NCBI GenBank assembly: GCA_005217565.1
Contig: SJCO01000006.1
Location: 356,388-420,387 of the forward strand
DNA length: 64,000 nt
Reading direction: 5' to 3'
Source: Puteibacter caeruleilacunae
GTDB lineage: Bacteria; Bacteroidota; Bacteroidia; Bacteroidales; Prolixibacteraceae
The notes below the pieces were generated by a model, which saw only the letters and a program-made list of their open reading frames with translations, did not search any database and was not told the origin of the DNA. Below, in pieces: positions 17,613 through 26,190 of this stretch. How positions within the stretch are numbered: the stretch's first letter is position 1; each line of letters begins with the position of its first letter. Both the position numbers and the translations under genes were made by a program.

Positions 17613-17633
17613 AATTACTAGAATTATTCTGCC

Positions 17634-18770
17634 TTAATTCTTGGTCAGATTCTCTTGTAGTTTAATGCTGAGGATAACCGGATTGGCTTCCAGATCTAGA
17701 TCAGCGATTGTCTTTTGCTGATCAGAACTAAGAAAAGATAATCGTTCAGATGCTCTTTTAAGGTTTTGGGGAGTAAGACAAATGTGCAGCTTATTGTCTT
17801 TGGTGAATGTTGCTTTAAAACTAGCCAGCATTCCTGCAAGTAATCCTTTGTTAATTCTGATGGTTTTGGAGGTCTTGTCATAGATTATTAAGGCCGGTTT
17901 TCCCTCAAATGCCAATGTCGATAACAAAAGAGACTTAGACTCATAGACATTCACCAAACAATGTACATATTTCATTTGAATCAAACGACGCGACTGATCC
18001 AGAGATTTAGAGGTGTTTTTTGAATAAAAGTCTTCAGCGTTGAAATTGTATTTCCCAAAGTCCCATTTATATTTTACTTCAAAGCCATTTTCTGAGACTT
18101 GATAAATATCGTATGGATAGCCATGGTAGTATAATCCAATGTCTCCATTGCGAAAGAATTTATCAGCACCTGTTGGCACATTATTGATGTATTTAGGATA
18201 GTTGAAAGGCATAGGCATTGAAAAATCTTCAGATTCTTTAGAATAAAGCATGCCTGTCTCTCTTCCAAAGGAGTAGATCGCATTTTTATCTTCACCAAGA
18301 CACATCACGTTGTTGAATACAGGATACTCTTTGGAAGAAACTTTATATGTTTTGATTAATTTGTTGGTATTGTAGACCAGAAGCTTTCGTAGGTCTAAAA
18401 TCTCAATATTGTTTGTTTGTGGATTGACATCAAAATCTAAGATATTCCGATATTCATCAGGACCAGCTCCATGTTTATTGAGCTTATGAATAAAGTCCCC
18501 ATTCTCATTAAATGTGATGATGGATTTCTGTTGCTTGTCTTGTAGGTAGATCTTTCCATCTTGTATTACCATCTTTTCAATTCTACCAACCAAGCAATTG
18601 TTGCTAGTGCTTAGCGGAGTTATTGTTGTATTGGCAATAATATTATCATCAATAAAAAGATCTTTGTTATCCAAGTCTACCATAATATTGGGTCCGTTCT
18701 GTTCAATGGTTTTATTTGTTCAGTGAACAAATAGAGTTGATGTGATGAGTAATAGGATAAGTGTTTTCAT
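17634..18770 (-). pseudogene. Six-bladed beta-propeller lipoprotein with stop codon at lipobox cysteine
   Basis: Translation from ATG at 18770 gives a clear signal peptide (MKTLILLLITSTLFVH), then TGA at 18722-18720, then TNKTIEQNGPNI and an open frame to 17634. The related gene at 22143-23336 reads LFFSCTNNP at the same point, so the TGA stands exactly where the lipid-bearing cysteine (TGT/TGC) should be: one base change. The rest, 349 codons from an internal ATG at 18683, is intact and keeps the family marks CLVGRIEKM, HGAGPDEYR and NPVILSIKL. The gene starts 7 nt after the stop of the next propeller gene, so they share a transcript. Unless the stop is read through, only an untargeted cytosolic form could be made. 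Confidence 0.8.
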
Positions 18771-18777
18771 CGTTTTT

Positions 18778-20025
18778 TTATTTGGTTTCATAGAAATAGA
18801 TTACAGGATTACTTTCGGGTGTTAGTAACTCTTTTAGGTGTTGACGGTTGATCTCAGATAAATTTAAGTTGTTCTTGTTGATATTTTCAAGAAGGCGAGG
18901 TATAGACTGGCCCATAAAATCCATAGGAGTACCCACAACGTAATCATTGTATGTTGCATATAACTTCATAAATTTAGTGTGTCCCAAGTCATCTTTCAAT
19001 CTGGGAGAATAGAATATTTGCCCGTTTTTTTTCTGAATGATAAGTGTGTGATCCACTTTGTGGTTTTTGATTTTGAAATGTATAAGTTTATCGTTTTCAA
19101 GATAATTATTCATACCCAAATACTTCTCACATGTTGAGTGATAGTTTCTTGTATATTCAGAAACTGTTTTATAACTATTCATTTCATCAATATCGGAAGG
19201 TGTTATCTTGTTGGAGGTGTTAATCGTTATGAATGGTTTAATTCTGTCATCAGTGATGCTATAGATTGTGTCAAACAGTATTCGTGTATATTTCACATCA
19301 TTGTTTCCCTGATAGAAGTTCATGGAGTAATTTATTGGCTGATTAAACCCTAAGCCATGAGTGTTAAGTGGGAAGATATTAACAGTTGTTTTACTGTTGA
19401 TCGCTTGTTTGAGCATTAAGTGTACTGTTGGTCTTTTGTAGGATGGAGTTAGACTGAAAAAGTAAGCATTGTCAAGTATCGTAAATTGACTCACGCTACC
19501 TTTTTTTGATAATTTGAATTCTTTAACTATCTCGCCATTGGTTGTGTAACAAATGATCCGATTGCTCCTTCTATCCAATATATGAATTGTTCCATCTGTT
19601 TTATTAATTGCAAACACGCTGGGACTGAGGTATTCTCCCCGGCCTCTTCCTTTACTCCCAATTTTTCGAATGAATGTACCATCCATATTGAAAACCATTA
19701 GTGATCTTGCTTTGGTTGAATCAAGAATATAAATTCGATCATTGTAAACCTGAATCTGGTCAATATATCCTATCAAGCATTCTGGTTTTGTTTCTAAGGG
19801 AATTAATTTGACTGACTTGAAGATTGATGAGAATTTAATGTCATATGCAATAGGAAGCGTATCAATGTTAATATTGAGTAGTGTGTCAGGAATTACTTGT
19901 TGCGTAACTATTCTGTTACCAGATATTGTGTTCTTTGGTGTTTGATTTACACAAGAAGATATTAGCAAAATAGGTATTAATATAAGTGCTGGAACAATTG
20001 GACAGGTGTTTGATTTCTTACTCAT
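18778..20025 (-). CDS. Six-bladed beta-propeller lipoprotein
   Basis: A 415-residue lipoprotein from ATG at 20025 (MSKKSNTCPIVPALILIPILLISSC, lipobox cysteine 25). An in-frame ATG at 20067 adds 14 residues with no signal character. Paralogue marks are CLIGYIDQIQVYNDRIYILDS, split over the first blade, KGRGRGEYL in blade two and SNPVIYFYE at the end. Proteins of this BF3164/DUF4934-like group are common in Bacteroidota, sit in the envelope and have no assigned activity. It is the upstream gene of a two-gene transcript with the disrupted paralogue. Confidence 0.8.
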   Translation of the reverse strand: MSKKSNTCPIVPALILIPILLISSCVNQTPKNTISGNRIVTQQVIPDTLLNINIDTLPIAYDIKFSSIFKSVKLIPLETKPECLIGYIDQIQVYNDRIYILDSTKARSLMVFNMDGTFIRKIGSKGRGRGEYLSPSVFAINKTDGTIHILDRRSNRIICYTTNGEIVKEFKLSKKGSVSQFTILDNAYFFSLTPSYKRPTVHLMLKQAINSKTTVNIFPLNTHGLGFNQPINYSMNFYQGNNDVKYTRILFDTIYSITDDRIKPFITINTSNKITPSDIDEMNSYKTVSEYTRNYHSTCEKYLGMNNYLENDKLIHFKIKNHKVDHTLIIQKKNGQIFYSPRLKDDLGHTKFMKLYATYNDYVVGTPMDFMGQSIPRLLENINKNNLNLSEINRQHLKELLTPESNPVIYFYETK

Positions 20026-20219
20026 AACTATGAGGATTGATGTTGTTATATTAAAGTTGTCAATCAAATTTAGGGAGGTTCTATGATTTCGAATTTAACA
20101 AATCAGTCAAAATGTATTAGAGATATGTCACGGGGGTTAAAATATGTTAATAACATGGTCTGATCATCAGTTTTCGATTGTGTCGAGGGCGAATTCCTTT
20201 CTTAAGGGAAATATTTAAT

Positions 20220-21395
20220 TTACTCAAATGAGAAATTATAAAAAGCTATTACAGGATTATCGTTGATGCTGACACTTAGAAATTTTTGTAAAAGCTGTTT
20301 GTCTGTCATTTTCTTTAGATGAGGATTTTGAGGAACAATATATTTTTTGATCAGTGTCGGCTGTATGACCGAGATAAACTGATTGTTATAGGTGGATTGA
20401 GGGAAGTGGAATAGCGGGATGTTGCGAGCAATAAGCTGTTCTGTGAATTTGTATGTAAGCGACTTATGGTAAAGTACATCTCTCGTTTGTTTATTAAATA
20501 TCACATAGTGCTGCCTGTTGTTTTTTGTATAAGAGAACGAAACATGACTTGTTGTATTGGCAATTTGATTGATACCATAGGCAATGTTTTCCTGATCAAA
20601 TGCCTCGTGTGATTTGTTTGAAATTACCTTGTTTAAGGCCTGATGAAACCTTTCACTGCTTGGGAAGTTGAGAGTAAAACGATTCTTAATATTGCTTGAT
20701 GCTATTTTCTTGATTTGATGACTGTACCTGTCGATAAATAGTAATTCTTCTCCATAATAAAACGCTTTATTTGGGATTGAACGAAGGGATGCTAACCGTT
20801 TATCTGTAGGGATGAATTTGTCTTGCACTTTACCTTTGTTGGTGGTTTTGATTATAGTATAGTGAAAAGTGTTGCTGTCAGGATAATTAAAAGAAAAAGG
20901 ATTGTTGAAATAATAATAATTGTTTGAATAAGCAAGTTGTGTTGGTCTGAACTCCAAGGGAAAGAAATTCTGAAATTCTCCATTGGCCAACGAATATAAA
21001 AGTACGCGCTGTGATCGAGTATCGAGTATGGCTATTTGTTGATTATCTTCATTTATAGCTATATCGGTAATTTTAGCATACTCACCTTTACCTCTTCCTT
21101 GATGTTTAATTGAAAATAGATGAGCTCCCTTAAAGTTGAAGCAATGCACCTGATGTGTTAATGCATCGTGAATGATGAATTTGTTTTTTACAACCAATAA
21201 ACGAGAAATACTGCCAATTGGGACTTCGGAATCAAGGAAGACATATTGTGCATCGGTGATGAAATCTGCTTTGCTGTTATCTGCTGGAGGTATGTTAATG
21301 TTGATTGTTTCAGTCTCAGAGGATTCTGTTTTTGTGTTTTTACAGCTAAATATCACTGCAATTAAAAGTAGCGAAAGGGAAATTGTTTTTAGCAT
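20220..21395 (-). CDS. Six-bladed beta-propeller lipoprotein
   Basis: A 391-residue paralogue of its neighbours. Signal peptide and lipobox: MLKTISLSLLLIAVIFSC with cysteine 18. Blade signatures: PIGSISRLLVVKNKFIIHDA, HQGRGKGEYAKITDIAINED and the closing DNPVIAFYNF. It diverges more from the other three than they do from each other, lacking for example the ETKPEC/ETTPEC segment before the first blade. No catalytic residues are evident; ligand binding or a scaffold role at the outer membrane is possible. Confidence 0.8.
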   Translation of the reverse strand: MLKTISLSLLLIAVIFSCKNTKTESSETETININIPPADNSKADFITDAQYVFLDSEVPIGSISRLLVVKNKFIIHDALTHQVHCFNFKGAHLFSIKHQGRGKGEYAKITDIAINEDNQQIAILDTRSQRVLLYSLANGEFQNFFPLEFRPTQLAYSNNYYYFNNPFSFNYPDSNTFHYTIIKTTNKGKVQDKFIPTDKRLASLRSIPNKAFYYGEELLFIDRYSHQIKKIASSNIKNRFTLNFPSSERFHQALNKVISNKSHEAFDQENIAYGINQIANTTSHVSFSYTKNNRQHYVIFNKQTRDVLYHKSLTYKFTEQLIARNIPLFHFPQSTYNNQFISVIQPTLIKKYIVPQNPHLKKMTDKQLLQKFLSVSINDNPVIAFYNFSFE

Positions 21396-21561
21396 TTGAT
21401 TTGTTGGATTAGTATTATGTAAATATATTAAAACTGGGATGTAGTTTCAAAAATGAATAGCCGGTATTTAAAATCATTGATGCAAATACTTTAAACAATC
21501 TAAACTTGGCACAGAACTATTTCATCTAGCAAATGTTTTTAGAAAGAACAAAAATTGAAGA

Positions 21562-22065
21562 ATGAAGTATAAAATAGTGATATTAATAGTCTTAGTTCTA
21601 CATGGAAACCTAGAAGTATTTAGCCAGATTTCTGTAGAAGGCTGTTGTATCAATTATGAATATGGGAGTTTAATGCCTGGAGTTTCAGTTAATCTTCATA
21701 CTCCATCAGGGGATAAAAATGGAGCACTCACAGATAATAAAGGGAACTTTAAGGTGAAAATTGGCGATGAAACGGAGTGTTTAATCTTCAAGTTTATAGG
21801 GTGTTATGCGGTAAAGATTCTTAATATTCCCAAAGGAGTAAAACATATTGATTTGGGAGAAATTAAACTTGTGGAAAATTACGGCGATGTACAGTGTTAT
21901 ACGGATGGTTCTATTGCTGAGACTCCAAAGGGGAATATCGAAAAGGACCAGAATATAAAAAAAGATGTTCTTGAAAATTACCGAATTAAAGTTTGTGATG
22001 AAATTCTAACTCCGTCATTCGAAGAAGAATATATAGTATTTGATTTTAAGAAAGAGACCAGATGA
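21562..22065 (+). CDS. CarboxypepD_reg-like domain protein
   Basis: A 167-residue protein with a signal peptide (MKYKIVILIVLVLHGNLEVFS). The mature part starts with a carboxypeptidase regulatory-like fold: ISVEGCCINYEYGSLMPGVS, then GALTDNKGNFKVKIGD and FKFIGCYAVKI. Normally the N-terminal plug of SusC-like receptors, here it stands alone. It is the only plus-strand gene among the propeller genes. Its last codons belong to the direct repeat copied at 23486, so a second copy of its tail exists downstream of the next propeller gene. Confidence 0.7.
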   Translation: MKYKIVILIVLVLHGNLEVFSQISVEGCCINYEYGSLMPGVSVNLHTPSGDKNGALTDNKGNFKVKIGDETECLIFKFIGCYAVKILNIPKGVKHIDLGEIKLVENYGDVQCYTDGSIAETPKGNIEKDQNIKKDVLENYRIKVCDEILTPSFEEEYIVFDFKKETR

Positions 22066-22128
22066 AACTTTGAAATATTGACGGTTTGCGAGCAAAAAAA
22101 GACCACCTTTTGCAAAGTGGCCTTCTGA
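22049..22128. repeat. Direct repeat copy A (gene tail plus terminator)
   Basis: About 80 bp, running from the last codons of the CarboxypepD_reg gene (AAAGAGACCAGATGA) through GGTTTGCGAGC to the terminator ending AAGTGGCCTTCTGA. Copy B is at 23486-23568 with about seven differences. Confidence 0.9.
22093..22127 (-). terminator. Terminator of the propeller gene at 22143
   Basis: On the minus strand GGCCACTTT, loop GCA, AAAGGTGGTC, then seven T. It lies inside the direct repeat, so the same terminator occurs again at 23533. Confidence 0.85.
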
Positions 22129-22142
22129 ATTATTGATTTTTA

Positions 22143-23336
22143 CTACTTCAAATAATGTATAACCAGAACAGGATTGTTTTCTTCTTTCAAGTTGCGTAGT
22201 ATCTTTTGATTTTCAGGTAGTTTAAAGTAATCTGGATTCTTGCGGGTTTTACTGTTATACCAGTTAAGTAGGCTTGGTGTATGGATTAGTGATATTAAAA
22301 AGTCTTTTCCACTACCAATAAACATTGGTCCATCAAGACAGCGCTTATTCGAAATATAGCGAATGTTTTTGTAGCTGAAGTTTTTTCTGTCAATAATTGA
22401 TTGATAGCCCATTTGGTTGATTGTGTATCTTAAGATGATAATGTTATCTGTAAATCGAAAACTTTTTAGCCTAGGATAATTTTTCTTTCTGAGTATACTT
22501 CCGAACTCTCTATGATCTTTACAGTGTTTGAAATCTTTGGCAGTTGGTGTTTCTCCTTCTAGCGTGACTCTGAATAATGGATTAACTGATGAATCCCCCA
22601 CTTCAAAGATGGTGTCGTTCAAGAATGGGTGATAGATGAACTTATTCTCATACGGGCGAATTCTTTCAAAATTGGCTCTAATTTTATCAAGTATGTTATT
22701 GGCCTGGAATTGTTTGTGGATTTCTCCATTAGGATAACTCCATTGAAAAAAACGGTAGTTTTTATCAGATACTTTTTTGTTATTCATAACTCCATTGAAG
22801 AAGAGGAAGTTATCTTCTCCTAGATTTAGAAATCTTGAAGTGTAGAAATCATAAGCGAAGGTTTTTATGTGTTCAAATTTGTTATTGAATTGCATGATTC
22901 TCCTTGGTCCTCGATCCAAAAGAAATATGCTTTTGCCATCAGGAGAGATATCAAAATCGCTTAGCATACTGTATTCGCCCGGACCTTTGCCTCTTTCTCC
23001 TAATGTTGTTATGAATTTACCGTTGATGTTAAAGACAAATATCTTTTTTGTGACAAATCTGTCGAATATGATTAAATGATCATCCAGCATTTCGATTTTT
23101 TCAATATTTCCAATCAAACATTCAGGGGTGGTTTCCAAAGGGATGTATTTAAAACTTTTGAATATGTTATAGTAGTCTTCTGATTGGTATACCTCTGATA
23201 GATGAATTGTAGGAAGATCTTTCTTCTGATGTTGGGTATTCGGATTATTAGTACAAGAGAAGAATAGAGATGTTATTAAAACAGATGCGAAAATTAGGCC
23301 TAATGACAAAGGGAAAATCTTTGATGTCTTACTCAT
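22143..23336 (-). CDS. Six-bladed beta-propeller lipoprotein
   Basis: A 397-residue lipoprotein, MSKTSKIFPLSLGLIF, with cysteine 28 in LFFSCTNNP. First blade: ETTPECLIGNIEKIEMLDD; second: GERGKGPGEYSMLSDFDISPDG; end: NNPVLVIHYLK. It is closest to the gene at 18778-20025: besides the protein, about 100 bp of upstream DNA is shared (GTTGATGTTAT then TGTCAA, AAATT, GGAGGTT and AAATCAGTCAAA). Direct repeats flank it, indicating local duplication. Function unknown. Confidence 0.82.
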   Translation of the reverse strand: MSKTSKIFPLSLGLIFASVLITSLFFSCTNNPNTQHQKKDLPTIHLSEVYQSEDYYNIFKSFKYIPLETTPECLIGNIEKIEMLDDHLIIFDRFVTKKIFVFNINGKFITTLGERGKGPGEYSMLSDFDISPDGKSIFLLDRGPRRIMQFNNKFEHIKTFAYDFYTSRFLNLGEDNFLFFNGVMNNKKVSDKNYRFFQWSYPNGEIHKQFQANNILDKIRANFERIRPYENKFIYHPFLNDTIFEVGDSSVNPLFRVTLEGETPTAKDFKHCKDHREFGSILRKKNYPRLKSFRFTDNIIILRYTINQMGYQSIIDRKNFSYKNIRYISNKRCLDGPMFIGSGKDFLISLIHTPSLLNWYNSKTRKNPDYFKLPENQKILRNLKEENNPVLVIHYLK

Positions 23337-23485
23337 AATTACATGGGTTGATGTTATAAATTTAAAATGTCAAACGAAATTAAGTAGGATTGGAGGTTTC
23401 GTTTTTTAGAAATCAGTCAAATAGTTTTAGAAATTAATCATTCTAGATGAAACAGGTATGTTAAACGAAGAATTTGAGAAGGGAA

Positions 23486-23568
23486 ATAAAAGAGACCAGA
23501 TGAGATTTCGGAATATTGATGGTTTGCGAGCACAAAAAAAGACCACCTTTTGCAAAGTGGCCTTCTGA
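23486..23568. repeat. Direct repeat copy B with decayed gene tail
   Basis: Matches copy A at 22049. The AAAGAGACCAGATGA tail of a CarboxypepD_reg gene is preserved here but no intact gene precedes it, only a degenerate stretch (CGAAGAATTTGAGAAGGG). Confidence 0.88.
23533..23567 (-). terminator. Terminator of the OmpA lipoprotein gene
   Basis: The same GGCCACTTT/AAAGGTGGTC hairpin and T-run as at 22093-22127, 28 bp beyond the OmpA-family stop codon. Confidence 0.85.
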
Positions 23569-23594
23569 CATCTTGACGATATCTATTTTTAAAC

Positions 23595-24272
23595 CTAATT
23601 GATTTCTCCTAATTGTCCTTTTTCTGCAGCTTTCTTTAGCTTGTCGTTTGCATAGATCGCAATCTCCACACGGCGGTTCATTGAGCGGTTTGCTTCAGAA
23701 GAGTTTTCTACTATTGGTTGCTCTTCTCCATAACCTTTGGTGATTAAACGAGTACTTAATACCTGGTTTGCCATAAGGTAACCCGATACCCCTGATGCAC
23801 GACGCTCTGAAAGCTTCATGTTGTAATCATTGCTTCCTGTATCGTCGGTGTGACCTTCAATCAAAATGTTGGTATCAGGGTATTTGTTTAATACTGCTGC
23901 AAGCTCATCAAGATTGGCTCTTGAGCGACTGTTCAAATCGCTTGAATTTACCGCAAATAAAAGACCTGAATCGAAGGTGATTTTAATACCTTCACCTACA
24001 CGCTCGATTTTAGCATCCTTTAAGTCGTTTTGTAATTCAGCAACCTGCTTGTCCATGTATTTACCAACAAATACACCAGCGGTTCCACCAACTGCAGCAC
24101 CAATAATGGTTCCAACAGCAGTATTTCCTGCCAATTTACCAATACCTGCACCTAGCGCTGCTCCGGCACCTGCACCTATTAATCCACCTTTTGTGGTGTT
24201 GTTCATCGTTGCACAGCTAACCAATAAAGCTGAGATCAACATAACGATGGTTAATTGTTTTAAACTTTTCAT
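23595..24272 (-). CDS. OmpA-family lipoprotein with glycine zipper
   Basis: A 225-residue lipoprotein (MKSLKQLTIVMLISALLVSC, cysteine 20). Residues 28-75 form a glycine-zipper membrane segment (GGLIGAGAGAALGAGIGKLAG and repeats). Residues 100-215 are an OmpA C-like peptidoglycan-binding domain: ILIEGHTDDTGSNDYNMKLS then RRASGVSGYL and NRSMNRRVEIAI. The architecture matches YiaD-type proteins that tie the envelope to the cell wall. It is transcribed alone, with its terminator in direct repeat B. Confidence 0.9.
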   Translation of the reverse strand: MKSLKQLTIVMLISALLVSCATMNNTTKGGLIGAGAGAALGAGIGKLAGNTAVGTIIGAAVGGTAGVFVGKYMDKQVAELQNDLKDAKIERVGEGIKITFDSGLLFAVNSSDLNSRSRANLDELAAVLNKYPDTNILIEGHTDDTGSNDYNMKLSERRASGVSGYLMANQVLSTRLITKGYGEEQPIVENSSEANRSMNRRVEIAIYANDKLKKAAEKGQLGEIN

Positions 24273-24453
24273 GACGTTATCGTTTTTTCAAGTGTTTTCG
24301 TTCTACAATTATAATAACGTTTTTGCAATATGTTATTGTTTAGTGGAAACCCAACTTTATTAAAAAATGTTAAGTCGTTGAGTAATATGTTATACCAATT
24401 TTAACTTTAACAAGTTTTAAGAATTGGGTGCTGATAAATCCCTAAAAAAAAGA

Positions 24454-24461
24454 TATTTTTG
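24454..24461 (+). promoter_or_regulatory. Candidate -7 box of gpmI
   Basis: TATTTTTG matches TAnnTTTG, about 105 nt before the gpmI start, leaving a long leader. No good -33 box. Confidence 0.4.
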
Positions 24462-24566
24462 TCCGGCTAAAAAATTGTGATTAAATCCTTTGAGGGAGAA
24501 TGTTTATTTCTTTTAAAGGCTTAATCCTTGAAAATAAAAATCATAGAAAATAAAAACATACTAACA

Positions 24567-26099
24567 ATGGCAGATGTAAAAAAAGCAGTTCTTATGATTC
24601 TCGATGGTTGGGGAATCGGAGACGGAAGCAAATCGGATGTTATTGCAACAACGCCAACTCCATTTATGGACTCGTTGTTGGAAAAATACCCTAACTCACA
24701 GTTGAAGACTTCAGGAGAAGATGTAGGTCTTCCTGCAGGTCAGATGGGTAACTCTGAGGTTGGTCACCTAAATATTGGTGCAGGACGTGTAGTATACCAG
24801 GATTTGGTGAAGATTAACAAAGCTATTAAAGAGAAAACGCTTTGGGATAACGAGCAGATCTTGAAGGCTTATAACTATGCCAAAGACAATAATAAGAAAG
24901 TACACTTGATCGGTTTGATCGGTCCTGGTGGAGTTCACGCATTGAGTTCTCATATGTACGCTATGTGTGATATCGCTACTGAAATGGGATTGAAAGATGT
25001 ATTTGTACACGGTTTGACTGATGGTCGTGATACTGACCCTCGTTCAGGTTTAGGTTTCATGGAAGCTGATGTTGAGTACTTGAAAAATACTAATGCTCGT
25101 TTCGCTTCAGTAATCGGTCGTTACTACGGAATGGATCGTGACCAAAACTGGGATCGTGTTCGTTTGGCGTACGACTTGTTGACTAAAGGTGAAGGTGAAG
25201 CAACTACTGATGTGATTGAGTCAATCAAAGCATCTTACGAAGAAGGTGTAACTGATGAGTTCATCAAGCCTATCGTTGTAGTTGACGAGCAAGGTGCTCC
25301 TATCGGAAAAGTTGAAGAAGGTGATGTTGTTATCTGTTTCAACTACCGTACCGACCGTCTTCGTCAGATGACTATCGTATTTACCCAGGAAGATCATGAA
25401 GATCACGGAATGAAAACTATGCCTTTGGAGTGGTACACTATGACTAACTACAAGGCTGATTTCGTTGGTGTAAATGTAATCTTCGATAAAGATAACGTGG
25501 TGAACACCATGGGAGAGGTTGTAGCAAACAATGGTTTGAGCCAGATTCGTATTGCTGAGACTGAAAAGTACGCTCACGTAACTTTCTTCTTTAGTGGTGG
25601 TCGTGAGGCTGAATTCGAGAATGAAAGACGCTTGTTGGTATCTTCTCCAAAAGTTGCAACTTACGACTTGAAACCTGAAATGTCAGCTTTCGAAGTGAAA
25701 GATATGATTGTTCCTGAATTGAATGCTCAGTCGGCTGATTTTGTTTGCTTGAATTTCGCAAACGGTGATATGGTTGGTCATACTGGTATTTACGGTGCAA
25801 TCGAGACTGCAATTAAAGCAGTTGATCAATGTGTGAATGAAGTAGTAACTGCTGCTCGTAACAATGGTTATGATGTGATCATCATTGCTGACCACGGTAA
25901 CGCAGATAATGCAGTTAACGCTGATGGTAGTGAAAATACTGCTCACTCATTGAATCCTGTTCCTTGTATCTGGGTAACCGACAACACTGATGCTAAGATT
26001 AAAGATGGTATCTTAGCTGATGTTGCTCCTACCTTGTTGAAGGTGATGGGAATCGAGATTCCAGCAGAAATGACTGGAGAAGTATTGATTGAAGCATAA
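24567..26099 (+). CDS. gpmI: 2,3-bisphosphoglycerate-independent phosphoglycerate mutase
   Basis: A 510-residue cytosolic, Mn2+-dependent glycolytic enzyme that interconverts 3- and 2-phosphoglycerate. The start is ATG at 24567 (MADVKKAVLMILDGWGIGDG), which puts the metal-binding DGWG at the usual place; an upstream ATG at 24528 gives an untypical leader. GQMGNSEVGHLNIGAGRVVYQ carries the catalytic serine. HGLTDGRDTDPRSG, FNYRTDRLRQ, NFANGDMVGHTG and IADHGNADN complete the family pattern. Codon use is biased like that of glnN, consistent with strong expression. Confidence 0.97.
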   Translation: MADVKKAVLMILDGWGIGDGSKSDVIATTPTPFMDSLLEKYPNSQLKTSGEDVGLPAGQMGNSEVGHLNIGAGRVVYQDLVKINKAIKEKTLWDNEQILKAYNYAKDNNKKVHLIGLIGPGGVHALSSHMYAMCDIATEMGLKDVFVHGLTDGRDTDPRSGLGFMEADVEYLKNTNARFASVIGRYYGMDRDQNWDRVRLAYDLLTKGEGEATTDVIESIKASYEEGVTDEFIKPIVVVDEQGAPIGKVEEGDVVICFNYRTDRLRQMTIVFTQEDHEDHGMKTMPLEWYTMTNYKADFVGVNVIFDKDNVVNTMGEVVANNGLSQIRIAETEKYAHVTFFFSGGREAEFENERRLLVSSPKVATYDLKPEMSAFEVKDMIVPELNAQSADFVCLNFANGDMVGHTGIYGAIETAIKAVDQCVNEVVTAARNNGYDVIIIADHGNADNAVNADGSENTAHSLNPVPCIWVTDNTDAKIKDGILADVAPTLLKVMGIEIPAEMTGEVLIEA

Positions 26100-26121
26100 T
26101 CAATAAGCGAATAATAATTAC

Positions 26122-26153
26122 AATGCCGGGATGATTGCGTCCCGGCATTTTTT
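26122..26153 (+). terminator. gpmI terminator
   Basis: AATGCCGGGA pairs with TCCCGGCATT around 8 nt, followed by a T-run. It overlaps the first possible ATG of the next frame, which is one reason to start that gene later. Confidence 0.9.
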
Positions 26154-26190
26154 CTATAACTTGCCCAAAATTTTAAAATTGACAAGTCAA

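Larger units (their letters stand above)
16863..17633. other. 770-bp gene-less stretch with hairpins
   Basis: No convincing gene. An ORF at 17360-17545 (61 codons) has no recognisable match, no ribosome binding site and no homologue in the window, so I do not call it. The region holds two hairpins (17091-17117 and 17572-17612), the doubled CTTTAGGTA segment near 17063-17080 and the GC-rich CTAGGGGGCCCATAAGGG near 17168. Confidence 0.6.

Noticed and set aside
18720-18722. TGA as selenocysteine or recoded codon
   Set aside because: No SECIS-like hairpin was seen, a selenocysteine cannot replace the lipidated cysteine in a known pathway, and other genes here end in TGA normally.
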